64,000 nucleotides of DNA, from the NCBI GenBank assembly GCA_023935145.1, contig CM043698.1, forward strand, positions 84,826,001 through 84,890,000. Direction: 5' to 3'. The position numbers were made by a program, and so were the translations under genes. Origin of the DNA: Bretschneidera sinensis (Eukaryota > Streptophyta > Magnoliopsida > Brassicales > Akaniaceae). Positions 12,001-20,715 of the stretch are shown one piece after another (positions within the stretch are counted from its first letter, which is position 1; each line of letters opens with the position of its first letter). The notes under the pieces were generated by a model, which did no database searches, was not told the origin of the DNA, and saw nothing but the letters and a program-made list of their open reading frames with translations.

Positions 12001-15000
12001 AATGTAAATACAGATCAGAAAATGAAGGAGAAGAGAATAACTGGAAGTTTGCCAAAAGTCTGCCTGGTCAAAGTTTGTTCAACGGTCAACAGGTCTGTCA
12101 ACATATGGTCACACTCGACTTGGCTCGGGACTTCTGGAGAAACGACTTTGTTCAGGAAGTACAGGTCAGAGAGCGACCCAGATCAGATCTGCGCGTGGGG
12201 CGGGTGGTCGTCCCTCCGGTACAGATTGGCAACTGAATTTTTGGGGTAAGTCGGAATTTCAATTCCGAGTACGTTGGTGGGGTTAGTTTGGTTGTGCGAA
12301 GTCAGGAAGTAGTAGATCTAAAAGGGCTGTGGCACGACTCCAGCGAGGGCTGCTGGCTGTGATTCCAGCAGTTGATGGGGCTGATCTTCATGGGTTTTGG
12401 TCTCCGGCTTGTTTCGATCTCAAGGGTGTCAGCGGCGCACCTAAAAAATCACTGGAGAAGGAGATCGGAGATGGTGGTGGTTGCGGTGGTTTTTGGGATC
12501 TACGATGGATATCCAGCAGCTTCTAGGCAAGTGATGGACAAGGATGGGTGGATTGGAAGATTCTGATCCTAACAGCGAGCTCCGATTCGGTTGGAGGGCT
12601 TTTCGGGCACCGACGCGTGTGGTAGAGGTACCAGTGCTGGTTGCAGAATGGCCTGAAATTCTCGGGTTTTGGTCGGCAGCGATGGCTTCTGGTCCTGATG
12701 ATGGTCGTTGACAGTTAGTTGATGGTGGTGATGATGAACAAGTATCTTTTAGCTTTTGGTTTGGTTCCACAGATTGCAAGAAAGGGTGTTGCTTCACACA
12801 GTTACTAGAGATTGAGCTTTAGTCTGATGAACAAAAAGCTTTTTTTTTTTTCAATGCAGATGGTTTTGGATGAAATTTTGATGTGGAAGATTAATGTGGA
12901 TTGATTCGGCTCTTTTACCACTTTGATGTAGAACAGTAGAGGCTAAAATCTAATAACAAGAAAATTAAAAATAAAATGATCCAAATCACATCGATTTTTA
13001 CAAGTCACATGGCAGCCACAATCCAAATCACATGGATGCAAAGAACACACTTCAGTGTTGTGTAGAGAAAACTGATTTTTCATTCATGGGAAAGCTAACT
13101 ACAAAAATAAGGTTTACTATATAAGGCAAACCGTAGTCCTAGTAATATAAAATTGCTAAAATACCCCTATGATTATTATAATTACAAAATTACCATCAAA
13201 ATCAAAATAGCACCTAAATCCCAATTTCAAAGCCCTAAATATATTCTTCACTGTGTACTCCAACAATAAGTCTTTCTTGTGTTTCCTTGTATCTTAACCT
13301 TTTAACTTAGGTTTGTCCATTGTATATATATATATATATATATATATTTTAAATTAGTGGATTGGCAGGGTTTCAAGTTTGCCCCTGCTAGAATAGGTTA
13401 ATCCTACTGACTGTAGATTGTGTAACTTAAAAGGCCGCACAATAGCCCCACTTGTTTATACTTTATACTTTTTTGCCTTCTATTCTGACTTTGTCATGTT
13501 TTCAGTTTCTTTCTCTTCCTAGCCCTCAAAGCTGTACTGTTTGATATAATGACTTGTTGAATCTTTACTTATGAGCAGGCACATTGGAGAATTTGTTGCA
13601 GTCTGTTGATCAAGTCAAAGAGGAACGTATTAGAAAGGTAACCTTAATTATCTTTGAGAAAGGGTGCATGAATTAGATGCTTGCCAAGTATTTGTTTATT
13701 TTTTTTCTTCCTTTTGGTGGCTACCTGGAGTGAACTGGGAATTGGAAATAGAACTTTTTTTGGGGAATCTGCTTCGGATTATACATCCCTTTTAATGAGT
13801 TTAAATGTTGATCGTCATTACTTGAAGATGCGCTTATGGTTTGAGATAGATACAAATTTTACCTTTGGAACACGATGGGCATTTTCTTTGACTGTATGAT
13901 ATTTTTATTGATTAGCTGTTCAAATCCATTGCTGTCCTGAAAGTTGCAAAGCCAGTTCTCTTAGCCATGAAAGATATTCTTTTGATGTATTTTTGGACAT
14001 AGTCCTATAATATTTGCAATTACTTTGGTGATAGCTTACACCTATGATCAATTCGGGTCTATGATAATAACATTCTACATATCAACTATAGTAAGATCAT
14101 AATTAGAAGTAACTTAACTAAGATCATAACAAAAAAAATTGTTAGGTAAAATGTTATAAATATAGGGCACCCACACATTTAAAAATATCAAGATACTAAA
14201 TCTATGGGCTCTACAAGAGGAAGTTAATTTACAAAAAAAATTCTCCTCTTAACATAAAAAAGTAATGATATTAAACCAACTCTCTATAATAGAGGCACTA
14301 GCCTTTTCACATTCTCAAATGCTCCCTTGTTTCTGTCCATCCAAGCCATTCATATGATGGAAAGAGGAATCAAAGCAGTGGCTTTCATTTTCTCTTTAGA
14401 AGCTTGAATACCACTCCAAGACCAATATTCTTCATGAACAGAGCTGGCACAAACCCAAGAGAGACCTAAAACCGAAAGAGCCGACTCCCAAAGTTGGTAA
14501 ATCCTGGAGTAACCAAGAAAAATGTTATACATGGAGTCAGCCTCCTCCTTGAAAAGGTAGTTCACTAAACTTTCCCTCTCTTTTGAAGGTTACTGATTGT
14601 TAAATTCTTTCCCAAGTAGCCTCGTAAGCAAAGAATGCCAGTTTGGAGGGGGCACAAATCTTCCAAATAGCTTTCCATGGAAAATTAGAATTTCCCTCAA
14701 TAGGCGAGAGGCCCTTGTAAAAGGAGTGAACTTCAATTTTCCCATCCATCTTGAAGCTCCTTTTCAACCTATTCTCACTTTGGAAAGCAAATTTTGCTTG
14801 GTAATTTTTGTATAAGACCTTCATTGTCTTGAAGTTCCCAAGCTTGCACATTTCGGCTAAAGGAATGTTCCGAACCAAATCACCATTAGTCAAAGAATAA
14901 CAATTGGAAATCAAAGCCTCCTTATCTCTCATTAGAACATAAGCTATTGGAAATTGAAGTTTCAAAGTGGTGTCTCCACAACACACATCACGCCGAGACT

Positions 15001-17873
15001 AATGGAGTCACCCTTCCCAATTCACATGGTATCTGCGCTTGGGGCCGTGGTTTTGATTTCACCAATTAAAAATCTCTTTGTTAGGGCAACCTAATCTTAA
15101 AGTATAAGTTTGCCAAACATCAGAATCTCTTCTGGTTTGCAAGGATTTCCCCCAGTTTCTCTGGGTCTCTCTCTACTTCATGTAGCTAATTTCCCTCTCT
15201 GTATCTGCTTTTCTCTCTTCTTGTGTGTGGTGTATTTAACTGCATTGTTCATATGCCTTTTGACATGTTAGAATTACAGTATACAGTAAATTAGCAGAAC
15301 TGGACTTATTTTATTTTATTTTTTTCATTTCCTGCAGACCTTGGAAACAAATGCTGATCAGGCTATCCTGAGCAGGAACTTGGTAATCCTTTCCTGTCGC
15401 TTGTTATTGGGACATTATTCTTTCAGAAATGAGTATTTTGAGTTAGTATTTAGTAAAAACCTCCTACTGTAATCATCAAGTTCTGCATTTCATTGTTTAT
15501 CTGTCATGGCTAATACTGTTGGGATTTTTTCTTACATGGAGTTGAGGGTGAGATCTCAACCATACTTGATTGAATCCCATTTACTTAATGATAGAATTCT
15601 CTGTCTATCACCGTTAAACTATTCAAGGATATACGAGCTTAAATTCTGTGTATCCTTTCATTTTCTTAAGTGGTAAGTGTTAGTGGTCTAGCCAGGAACC
15701 CTTGATCACACAGTGCCAACCATAGAGATTGCCCACTGCAATGTGTGGAGATACATAAAGCTACACTTTTCTTGTGCATTGTTGACAGGGTACTTCCATT
15801 AAGTCAGCATCTTTATTCTACTTATAAAAAGAAAATTCAGCTTCTTAATTCTGCTGCCAAGTTGGTTTCATAAACACAAAACAGTTGCAGACTAATGTCA
15901 CAACCTTTTGACTTTTTTTTAAAGAAAAAATCTCCCTCAATCTTCTAGAACATCATTAGTGGTGCTCTTTTCACCAATTTTAGTAATGCTTAGATCTGAT
16001 TGGATGAGGTTTGGTTGTGCCTTTGCCAGTTGAACCCTTTCTAGTGTGTGTATATATATTGATTGCATATTTTCATAGGGACTTTTGATACGGTTGCATG
16101 CCAACCTCACTGGAACCCTTTTGACTTCTCTACCTAACGATGTATGCCTGGGTTAGTCATTGTGATGTTGTGGAGTTGTATTGAACATGCATGCTGCAAC
16201 ATATGCAACAGCTACACCTGGCAAAAGGACAAGACATTTTGCTTTTTCTTTTTTCTGTTATTTTCTTTTTGGTATTGCCTTATTTTTACAAATTAAATGA
16301 CGTTTGCATGGACCGAATTCATGTGTGAAGTAAATTTCATGCTTTCCTCTAGCTTTATCATATCTAATTTTGTTTCCTTCTTGGAGCAAAGGTACTGCTT
16401 TATTTAAGAGCCCCTGGATTGACTATAACCTTTAGCAGAAATTTTAAAGGGTGACAAAAGAGCTTGAACTCTATACTCCATAAAGTGATTCATATGAAAG
16501 TTCCATCTATTGATAATATGCTTCCTGGTATTACCAAATTGGTGGAACCTTTTCATGAAACCCATCTATGCCCACCCAGCGTTGAAGCCTATTACATCGG
16601 GTTAATTTGGATTTTCCACTCTATGAGAACCCAAGCTATGTTGAAGTTAGTAGTTTGTCGCTTCCTGGTTTTATTTTCTGTTTTCTTTTTTCCCCTGAAT
16701 GAGCATCTAACAAATCAGCCAAACCTCTGGCCCTCCTCCCCCTCTTTTTTTATTTAGTGCCACTCTGTTCACATTTTCCTTCACCCATCTTTGAAGGCAA
16801 AGTGTAATATTTCCAGTTCAATGGAAGGTGGAATCTCCAACTTTATCTATTTTGTTGACAAGAACTAATTTTGCTTAGTGGTACATCCGTTTTTGTTGTG
16901 ATATTTTTTTGTGCTTGTTAGAGTTTCCCTTTTCCTATGTCACTAGTAAATGCTTGAACTGTGACACTCCTAGTTTAGAAACTTGCAATAGTTCTGAGAT
17001 TTCATTGCCCTGTTTCTGAAGAGTCTTGAAACCTATTCTATGAGCTTTGTTATGGTATTTGAAAGCTTTATGTTGTGGCAGGCACTGCTACGATCTGATC
17101 TTCCGTTGTACATGGTACCATTTACCACAAGAGATCTCACATTTAAGAAACCAGAGGTTTGTATAATTGAAACTATGGAAGTTATATATGTTATCTGCAG
17201 TTATCGTAAACTCAAAATTTAACACTGAAAAATTGAAAGCTGAACTATTAGTACTGAAATTTTCAAGTTCTCATTTTAAAAATGTAGTTAAGATTACTTA
17301 TAAAAAAAATGTAGTTAAGATTGTTTGGCATGTTTATGAAAATTTTAGCACTGAATTCAAGTGTTTCATAACTGCAGATACTGAAGTATGAAATTTCTAT
17401 GGTTTCAGATAGGAAAATTGTCCTCCTTTTACCCTCCCTCTTTTATCTTAGATGCATTCAACTCTTGTACAAAAAACCCAACTCTTCATCCCAAAACATG
17501 GATGGAAATATGGCCCCAATCCTCAGTGGCTACAACCCTGCCACCTTGATCAGGTTGGTTTCTAAAAGAGGGTATCAGGTTGAATGTGGAGTGGTTTTCC
17601 TTGACCCAACTCAGGGTCGGGGCAGTGGGGAATCTAGAATGTTCTCAGCCTGACAGCCCCTGAGTATGAATTTACTAGATTAGCATATTCCTTATTTGCC
17701 ATTCTACCTTTTATACAAGATGAAATTTCAAAATGAATTTGTGATGTGTACAGGACAATGGGGAGAAATTCACAAGCCTTTTAAATGCTATCAGTGCTTA
17801 TGCAGAAGGATTTTCAGCTGATCCAATAATCAGAAGAGCTTTCTATTTGTGGAAGAAGCTTGAAGCACGCTGA
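1..17873 (+). CDS. 5'-3' exonuclease family protein (FEN/PolI-type, H3TH domain), C-terminal part, six exons
   Basis: Partial gene; the 5' exons lie before the window. Exons read from splice sites and a continuous frame: 1-95, 1096-1146, 13579-13637, 15338-15382, 17082-17156, 17754-17873 (stop TGA 17871-17873). All five introns are GT-AG, and the joined frame gives 147 codons without a stop. The first two exons give VGDKADNIPG and VEGIGNVHAV, the helix-3-turn-helix region of bacterial PolI-type 5'-3' exonucleases; its two aspartates are conserved metal ligands in that family. Later exons give a C-terminal tail with DLPLYMVPFTTRDL and end in WKKLEAR. Family knowledge: plants encode such nucleases for organellar DNA (Arabidopsis organellar exonucleases), but the targeting peptide is outside the window, so organelle localisation is inference. 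The catalytic N-terminal half is not visible. Intron 2 is 12,432 bp and full of transposons, yet every exon and splice site looks intact, so the gene is probably functional. Confidence 0.9.
96..1095 (+). other. Intron 1 of the exonuclease gene
   Basis: AT-rich intron between a GT donor at 96 and an AG acceptor at 1094-1095, splitting a glycine codon (G|GA). The open frame at 431-673 has no recognisable domain and lacks support. No repeat or RNA gene was seen. Confidence 0.75.
2465..5900 (+). pseudogene. Degenerate plant L1-type LINE (endonuclease tail, reverse transcriptase, zf-RVT)
   Basis: Short plus-strand fragments fall in the order of a LINE ORF2. At 2769-2951 is WLKVDGFKDFIKGWWDGW, typical of the stretch between endonuclease and RT. 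At 3616-3897 is RT motif DNA with SLSRCICKLL, RRLKKVI and LSPHQNAFIEGRKI. At 4124-4348 lies the region downstream of the RT active site (VNVSHLLFMDN). At 4788-5114 is YLSKGGELILIKNTISSLP, the RT thumb-side block. At 5520-5760 is a zf-RVT-like piece (SFYKVLMDE, FSWKAIWNS, CPLARSLWEMA). Frame changes and stops occur throughout, so it is dead. Target duplications and a poly(A) tail were not found, perhaps because it is nested in the inverted-repeat element. Confidence 0.75.
4078..4660 (+). repeat. Tandem duplication (about 310 bp) inside the LINE remnant
   Basis: Two neighbouring copies, starting near 4078 and 4391, both read CTTTTGTCTC then a T run, CACTTTGGTGATGGAG, and later GGGAGTGTGAATGT and AATCTTA. 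The second copy lacks about 45 bp after GATGGAG. The RT region was therefore duplicated after insertion. Confidence 0.7.
6419..6702. other. Unassigned intronic stretch with a poly-G run
   Basis: No gene or repeat end was recognised. Ten consecutive G residues at 6594-6603 lie in a purine-rich stretch, which is the only notable feature. Confidence 0.5.
6703..6896 (+). mobile_element. Short LTR with tRNA-Met-type primer-binding site (copia-like fragment)
   Basis: Begins TGTTAGGAGTG and ends CTAGAACA, giving the TG...CA pattern. It has a TATA-like TCTATATAAATT in the middle and is followed directly by TGGTATTAAAGCG (6897-6909), a diverged form of the TGGTATCAGAGC primer-binding site. At 194 bp it is short, like TRIM or small copia LTRs. 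No second copy was found, so this is a truncated or solo-like 5' end. The downstream open stretch (6925-7259) has no recognisable domain. Confidence 0.55.
9500..10000. repeat. Short degenerate repeats in the interior of the 3 kb LTR element
   Basis: ATGATGTGGCGCATAGGTGG recurs with changes about four times at 9545-9625. Further on TTGTCCAATGAAAATCGGAC and relatives recur about every 75 bp between 9690 and 9960. None encodes a recognisable protein. Confidence 0.6.
10090..10660. repeat. About four degenerate ~165-bp tandem repeats in the 3 kb LTR element
   Basis: Units contain GGCCTGATCTGAATTTTGAC (near 10232 and 10399, weaker near 10565), followed by CGACGAACTTTAA and CCGATGGA then ACTTT. Spacing is about 160-168 bp. 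A weaker unit precedes them at about 10090. Confidence 0.6.
11341..11545 (-). mobile_element. Possible LTR fragment on the minus strand
   Basis: The minus strand reads TGTTGAGAGT, GTTTCCTATTATGTGTCC and ATATATAGGACTG, then AAT-rich sequence resembling the R/U5 end of copia LTRs. Only one copy was found, so the call is weak. Confidence 0.3.
13323..13346. repeat. TA dinucleotide microsatellite
   Basis: Twelve uninterrupted TA units inside intron 2, about 230 bp upstream of exon 3. Confidence 0.9.
13638..15337 (+). other. Intron 3 of the exonuclease gene
   Basis: Donor GTAACC and acceptor CTGCAG. Apart from the LINE fragment at about 14340-15080 it holds no recognisable gene; the frame at 13681-13899 has no domain. 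The phase is 0, so exons 3 and 4 join at complete codons. Confidence 0.7.
14340..15080 (-). pseudogene. LINE fragment (reverse transcriptase C-terminal part, zf-RVT) in intron 3
   Basis: A minus-strand frame at 14986-14600 contains SFYKGLSP, FPWKAIWKICAPSKLAFF and EATWERI, the zinc-binding RT-associated (zf-RVT) domain of plant LINEs. A second piece at 14565-14350 (SRIYQLWESALSVLGLSWV) is the usual continuation. It lies opposite to the host gene. No 5' portion, tail or target duplication was found, so it is a relic. The similar zf-RVT piece at 5520-5760 is from the same broad family. Confidence 0.75.
15383..17081 (+). other. Intron 4 of the exonuclease gene
   Basis: Donor GTAATC, acceptor TGGCAG. 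A frame at 16464-16757 has no recognisable domain, and no transposon end was recognised. Confidence 0.7.
17157..17753 (+). other. Intron 5 of the exonuclease gene
   Basis: Donor GTTTGT, acceptor TACAG. The frame at 17399-17653 is intronic, with no domain and no splice support. Confidence 0.7.
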
Positions 17874-18100
17874 TGTTGTGTTGTACATTCAGGCTTGATG
17901 GCCTCCTAACCCTGTTTGAAAATCGGATATAACTTTTCTGCATAAAGTTGATTTTAATGTTGACCAATTTTGATATCAAGGATATAGATGTAATACTGGC
18001 AGCCATTTCTAGGAAATCTACAAATGTTTTCTTCTAAGTTCTCGCAGTGTCTTGTCTCTGAAGGAAAAATAAAATGGCATTGTGTTGTACATTCATTCTC
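17874..18100 (+). terminator. 3' UTR and likely poly(A) region of the exonuclease gene
   Basis: Follows the stop codon at 17871-17873. A canonical AATAAA hexamer lies at 18068-18073 in a T/G-rich context, about 195 nt after the stop. CATAAA near 17941 is an alternative near-upstream signal. The exact cleavage site is not visible. Confidence 0.5.
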
Positions 18101-18443
18101 TTGGTGAAGGTGATGAAAAAGTGGAAGAAATAAGAAAATAAAAAAGAGTAATATTATTTTAGTTTTTACTCTTCATCTATCTTAATTTAAAAATATTGTG
18201 ATTATATGCGTAAAAAGGAAATATCAATTTTTTTTATTTTTTATTTAAACAACACTTCTCTCTGCTGATCTCCACGTCCATGGGATTGAGATGCTTATAG
18301 AATGTTGTTACGGCAAGAAAATTACTAGGAAAAATACAGAAAGTTGGAAAGAGTACGGAGAAGACAATTGGTAGCTAAAATTGTATTTGGCTGCACATTG
18401 TTTGACCATTTTTTTTCTTTATGGAATTAGTATTAGTTTTATT
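18101..18443. other. Intergenic AT-rich stretch
   Basis: No gene, RNA or repeat was recognised between the exonuclease 3' end and the hAT-like element. Confidence 0.5.
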
Positions 18444-19951
18444 TAGAGGTTACAAAATCTGGTCTGATTAAAAAATCTGACTTGATCCGATTTGATTCAA
18501 ACCCGATTTGAGCATTAAATGTATTAAAATAATATGATTTGAACTTATTTTGATTCAAACAAAAGTTATACAACACCCAAAATGATTCAAATTTAAAATG
18601 ATCAAATCTTACTCGATTTGAACATCAAATTATTAAATTCATGAAATGATTTGAAACTCGAAACGTCTTGAACTCGATATGATTTTAATTCAGAATGATA
18701 GTTTTTTTAAAAAGAAATTAAAAAAATAGAATGATTTGCTCATGAGATATTAGTTATTAAAAATAGTAGTTATCAAATAAAATTAATTATATCATAATAG
18801 ATTAATTTTTTTTAATCAACCAGTAAGCTAAAAATTCACAACACAATGAGTATTTTAAATTTTCAGAATTTTGATAAAATCTATTGATATGTAAGCTAAT
18901 TTTGTAATCTTATTAAAACATTGTTTTTTTTAAAAATAAAACTAGTTAAATATAGTAAATATAAATGAATCATCAATCATTATAAAAAAATCAATTTATT
19001 ATGAGAAAATATAAATAAATCATTTTTATATTATATTATATTTTTATTAAATAATAATAACTAATTATTGTTGCATATAATTAGTGAAAAATGTTATTAA
19101 TTCATATATAGAATAAATGTGTAAATATGTAATTACTTATCTTTTTTGTAAAGCTATTTTTCTTAGCTATATGATATATTATATAATAATATTATATGCT
19201 TAACATAGTTCAAGGATTCCACAAAATTATATGAGCACATAATTACTTATATGCATGAAGTTATTAATTGATATCTAGTCTAACAAATTAATAGTATTAA
19301 TTTATCTTACATACTCTGTAATTTATTGTATATTTTTTGTTTTACAAAAAACGGTCATTAGATTTAATGTTATATAGATCTAACACATCAACCTTCGATT
19401 TCATCATATATGTTGAAAAAGTTAACTTTATATTTGATTAGTGATTAACTTATCAAATTCTTTATAGTTATATTATTTTCATAAATAATTTTGATTTGTA
19501 TTTAATCAAACCATAATTAGTTAAAGATATTAAAATGAGAAAATATATTAAGTTAACACATTTTTGTGAACTTAATTACATTGAAACATAAAAAATAGCA
19601 TGATAATCTAAATTTAAAGTGGGGTTCAAATGATTTCCTCGAAAATTGGAAGAAAAGGAAACAAAAAAAAAAAGTAATTTCAATGAGTCATATCGAGCCT
19701 GCTCTAAAGCCTAAAACAACCTCAATCTGAATCTGAATTGATCCGACTTGGAATGATCAAACCCGAGATGACCCGATCGGAATGACTAGAGACCCGACAC
19801 GACCCGAACCAAACCTAAACTAGCCCTAGATGATTTGAGACCCGACACGACCCGAGACCAATATGATCCAAACCTGACCCCCTTTAACCCAAAGTTACCT
19901 GTGACCCGAAATGACCCAAACCTGAATGACCCAATCCGATTGCCATCTCTA
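18444..19951. mobile_element. Non-autonomous hAT-like element with CCCGA-type subterminal repeats
   Basis: Starts TAGAGGTTACAAAATCTGG. Its other end, read in reverse, starts TAGAGATGGCAATCGG, an imperfect terminal inverted repeat of the TAGAG-TGGCAA type known from plant hAT elements. The flanking octamers GTTTTATT (18436-18443) and ATTTTACT (19952-19959) match at 6 of 8 positions, fitting an aged 8-bp target duplication. Near the right end ACCCGACACGACCCGA-type units repeat several times (19740-19930), with counterparts GATCCGATTTGATTC near the left end. The core is very AT-rich with no transposase. Confidence 0.5.
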
Positions 19952-20600
19952 ATTTTACTCGAGTATTTTTGTTTTATAGATAATATGTAATTAGATCCAT
20001 CAAAGTGAAAAGAAATAAAAATTTGTTAAAGGATTAAATCGAAAATATTTGTTATCTATTTAAATTATCTAATTAATAATTTATTCAACACATGAAATGT
20101 TTTTTTAAACATTTGAACAATATTAATGTTTAGTGATTTATTACAAATTTTAGACATTGTTCTTCATTTTTATTATCAAAATTAAATCATAGTACTTTTT
20201 ACTTTTATTTTTCTCAAAATTGAAATATACTCTACTGTTTAATATGTTAAGAACTTAAATTGTTATATTATTTGCAACAATTTCACTTGACAGCAGACAA
20301 CTTGTTTGACGACCTTGGAAGTTTTTTATTCAAATTTAATTAATGAATACACCCTATCATTTGAATATTTTATTGAATTTCAAACATTCTAATGCCAAAA
20401 GTTCCCAAAATCACAAATGTCATTAAATTTCATCTCTTACATCAAAGGCTGACCACTACAATTAACCTAGCATGATATCTTTCTGCTAGGAAAAATTTCC
20501 TTTGTCAATTTATTTCATTTTATTATTATATCTAAATGAAAAGGTTCCTCTTATTTTAAGTGATATTATGAAAAATTATTAGGTGAACGTGATTATCGTA
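19952..20600. other. Intergenic AT-rich stretch
   Basis: No coding or repeat signal was recognised. It lies between the converging 3' ends of the exonuclease gene and the trigger-factor-like gene. Confidence 0.5.
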
Positions 20601-20715
20601 AATCAAGATACGATCTACAAGAGCGATCGCATCTATTAAAAGAAAGAAAGAACCTCAATAAGTAATGGCATCTTAGAAAGAATGCCATGCTTTTAAGATG
20701 GAAATATCATCACAT
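20600..20715 (-). terminator. 3' UTR of the trigger-factor-like gene
   Basis: Minus-strand sequence after the stop at 20716. It contains TTCTTTCTTTCTTTTA-type pyrimidine-rich stretches but no perfect AATAAA close by. The extent is a guess. Confidence 0.3.

Larger units (their letters stand above)
7263..13265 (-). mobile_element. Minus-strand LTR retrotransposon, deleted, split by a later insertion
   Basis: Direct repeats at 7263-7513 and about 12921-13265 share long stretches (for example ACTGATTTTTCATTCAT and TTACTATATAAGGCAAACC). On the minus strand the upstream LTR starts TGTTGGAGTACACAG at 13265 and is followed by TGGTAAAAGAGCC (12920-12908), a mutated tRNA-Met primer-binding site. The downstream LTR is preceded by a purine-rich tract and is shorter, diverging after GTGATTTGGATC at 7263. 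The interior has acidic, repetitive open stretches (11296-11015 and 8127-7576) but no pol domain, so it is non-autonomous. Another unassigned frame at 12797-12441 (minus) is serine/proline-rich. Confidence 0.6.
1147..13578 (+). other. Intron 2 of the exonuclease gene, 12.4 kb transposon nest
   Basis: Donor GTATGT at 1147 and acceptor GCAG ending at 13578. It holds, in order: unassigned AT-rich DNA (1147-1835), an inverted-repeat element with LINE remnants (1836-6418), unassigned DNA with a run of ten G (6594-6603), an LTR fragment (6703-6896), and a minus-strand LTR element (7263-13265) that is itself split by a 3.03 kb LTR element (8133-11162). A TA microsatellite lies at 13323-13346. Confidence 0.8.

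Noticed and set aside
11869..12249. Plus-strand 126-residue frame
   Set aside because: Begins in poly-T low complexity and runs antisense to a minus-strand LTR element; no domain recognised.
12441..12797. Minus-strand 118-residue Ser/Pro-rich frame as a host gene
   Set aside because: It lies inside an LTR element next to its primer-binding site; no domain or splice support.
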